From Salinirussus sp. (GTDB taxonomy: Archaea; Halobacteriota; Halobacteria; Halobacteriales; Haloarculaceae): a stretch of 5,475 bases of DNA. Of this stretch, positions 4,301 through 5,475 are shown piece after piece. Under the pieces are notes generated by a model that worked only from the letters and a program-made list of their open reading frames with translations, was not told where the DNA came from and ran no database searches. The stretch lies in NCBI GenBank assembly GCA_028275005.1, contig JAQCNN010000176.1:1-5475 (forward strand). The letters are read 5' to 3'. A program made the translations under genes and the position numbers. The first letter of the stretch is position 1. Each line of letters begins with the position of its first letter.

Positions 4301-5475
4301 ATGAACGACCCGGACGTGCCAGATACGCCGACGCCGCCGGCCGAACCTGGCACCGTCGAGCCGGCGGCGCTGGCGGAGGCGCTTGCGGCCGGGGAGTCCG
4401 TCCGGCTGCTGGATGTCCGCGACCGCGACGCGGTCGACCGGTGGCGCATCGAGGGGGCCGCTGTGACCGCCACCCAGGTGCCGTACGCGAAGTTCATGGC
4501 CGCGGCGGTCCGCGACGAGGTCGGCGACCTCGCGGCCGATGTGGCGGGCGAGGGCCCTGTGACGGTCGTCTGCGGCCGGGGCGAGGCAAGCGGCTACGTG
4601 GCCGGCGTGCTGACCGCGGCGGGCGTCGAGGCGCGCAACCTCGCCGGCGGGATGGAGGCCTGGGGCCGGGTCCACCTCGCGCGGGTCGTCCGCCGGGACC
4701 CGACCGTTGTCCAGTACGAGCGGCCGGCGACGGGCTGTCTGAGCTACGCGGCTCTCGACAGTGGCGAGGCGCTGCTGGTCGACCCGCTGCTCGCCGGCGT
4801 CGGCGAGTACCGCCGGGACCTCGCCGAGCGCGGCGCCGACCTCGTTGCCGTCCTCGACACACACCTCCACGCCGACCACCTCAGCGGGCTGCGCGAGCTG
4901 ACGGCCGGGGACAGTGACGCGGGCGGCGCCGGCGGCACACCCAGGCGACTCCTCCCGGCCGGGGTCGACCGCCGGGGGGTCACCGACGCCGGCGGGACGC
5001 TTGACGACGGCGATACCCTCACCGTCGGGGGGGCGACCGTCGAGGCGGTCGCGCTACCGGGACACACCACGGAGATGACCGGCCTCGTCGTCGGGGACGT
5101 ACTGGTCGCCGGTGACTCCCTCTTTCTGGACGGGGTTGCCCGGCCGGACCTCCAGGAGGGGGTCGACCCCCGCGACCAGGCCGACCAGCTCTACGAGACC
5201 CTCCACGGCCGGCTGGACGCGGTCGGTGGGGACCCCCTCATCGCGCCCGGCCACCGACAGCCCGAAACCGGGCTCGCGGACGGGACCTACACCGCCCGGC
5301 TGTCGGCGCTGCGCGAGCGCGTCGAGGCGCTTGGCCTGGACAGAGCGGCGTTTCTCGAGCGGGTGTTGAGCGACACGGCCCGGCCGGCAAACGCCGAGCG
5401 GATCCTCGCGGTCAACCGCGGCACGGAGCCGCCCGAGACAGGTGACGACGGCAGCGAGGAGTGGGTCGAGCTGGA
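4301..5475 (+). CDS. Rhodanese-metallo-beta-lactamase fusion protein, persulfide-dioxygenase-like (3' end cut by the window)
   Basis: This is a two-domain cytoplasmic protein likely to handle sulfane sulfur or persulfides. Residues 17-125 form a rhodanese domain with LLDVRDRDA (36-44), an active-site loop VVCGRGEAS (89-97) with Cys91 as the predicted sulfur acceptor, and NLAGGMEAWGR (113-123). Residues 134-345 form a metallo-beta-lactamase domain of the glyoxalase II/ETHE1 type. Its metal ligands are HLHADH (188-193), PGHT with His255, AGDSLF with Asp272, and APGH with His318. All expected ligands are present, so it should bind metal. An ETHE1-like persulfide dioxygenase or a thioester hydrolase are the main options. 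A Gly/Asp-rich insert (203-212) follows the first metal motif. The order rhodanese then MBL is opposite to common bacterial MBL-rhodanese fusions but occurs, as I recall, in haloarchaeal homologues. Those end shortly after a segment like EEWVEL, so probably only about ten residues are missing. The ATG at 4301 is chosen from the TATA box 26 bases upstream. Confidence 0.9.
   Translation, partial: MNDPDVPDTPTPPAEPGTVEPAALAEALAAGESVRLLDVRDRDAVDRWRIEGAAVTATQVPYAKFMAAAVRDEVGDLAADVAGEGPVTVVCGRGEASGYVAGVLTAAGVEARNLAGGMEAWGRVHLARVVRRDPTVVQYERPATGCLSYAALDSGEALLVDPLLAGVGEYRRDLAERGADLVAVLDTHLHADHLSGLRELTAGDSDAGGAGGTPRRLLPAGVDRRGVTDAGGTLDDGDTLTVGGATVEAVALPGHTTEMTGLVVGDVLVAGDSLFLDGVARPDLQEGVDPRDQADQLYETLHGRLDAVGGDPLIAPGHRQPETGLADGTYTARLSALRERVEALGLDRAAFLERVLSDTARPANAERILAVNRGTEPPETGDDGSEEWVEL

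Noticed and set aside
4148..4879. A 243-codon minus-strand frame opposite the rhodanese-MBL gene
   Set aside because: The plus strand encodes two intact catalytic domains here. The antisense product is Arg/His-rich low-complexity and has no supporting promoter or conserved motif.

Overview
The window looks like ordinary chromosomal DNA from a haloarchaeon (class Halobacteria). The evidence is very high GC, acidic Asp/Glu-rich and Ala-rich proteins, TATA-like elements centred about 26-29 bases before start codons (the leaderless arrangement), and protein motifs whose closest forms I associate with halophilic archaea. The genus cannot be named from the sequence.

Layout, left to right. (1) A minus-strand thiamine-salvage/synthesis pair, thiE (complete) and thiM (cut by the left edge), is coupled by a 4-base GTGA overlap. 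(2) An intergenic stretch of about 150 bases separates it from a divergent plus-strand PiT-family phosphate permease; it carries promoter-like elements for both sides and a short tandem repeat. (3) Convergent to the permease, with a 20-base gap, is a minus-strand solute-binding-type protein of the BtuF/TroA fold with no signal peptide. (4) Upstream of it on the same strand is a 198-residue helical protein of unclear function. (5) A divergent intergenic region of about 150 bases carries two good TATA boxes and an 8-bp inverted repeat. (6) A plus-strand rhodanese-metallo-beta-lactamase fusion runs to the right edge and is probably missing only a short C-terminal tail.

How the genes work together: thiE and thiM act in one pathway, in which ThiM phosphorylates hydroxyethylthiazole and ThiE joins the product to HMP-pyrophosphate to give thiamine phosphate. 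The other genes are apparently single transcription units and no shared pathway is evident. There is no sign of mobile elements, CRISPR, tRNA/rRNA or a defence system. I did not find a convincing undescribed multi-gene system. The most worthwhile leads are the helical orphan protein, the cytoplasmic Cys-containing BtuF-like protein, and the regulatory DNA in the two divergent intergenic regions.
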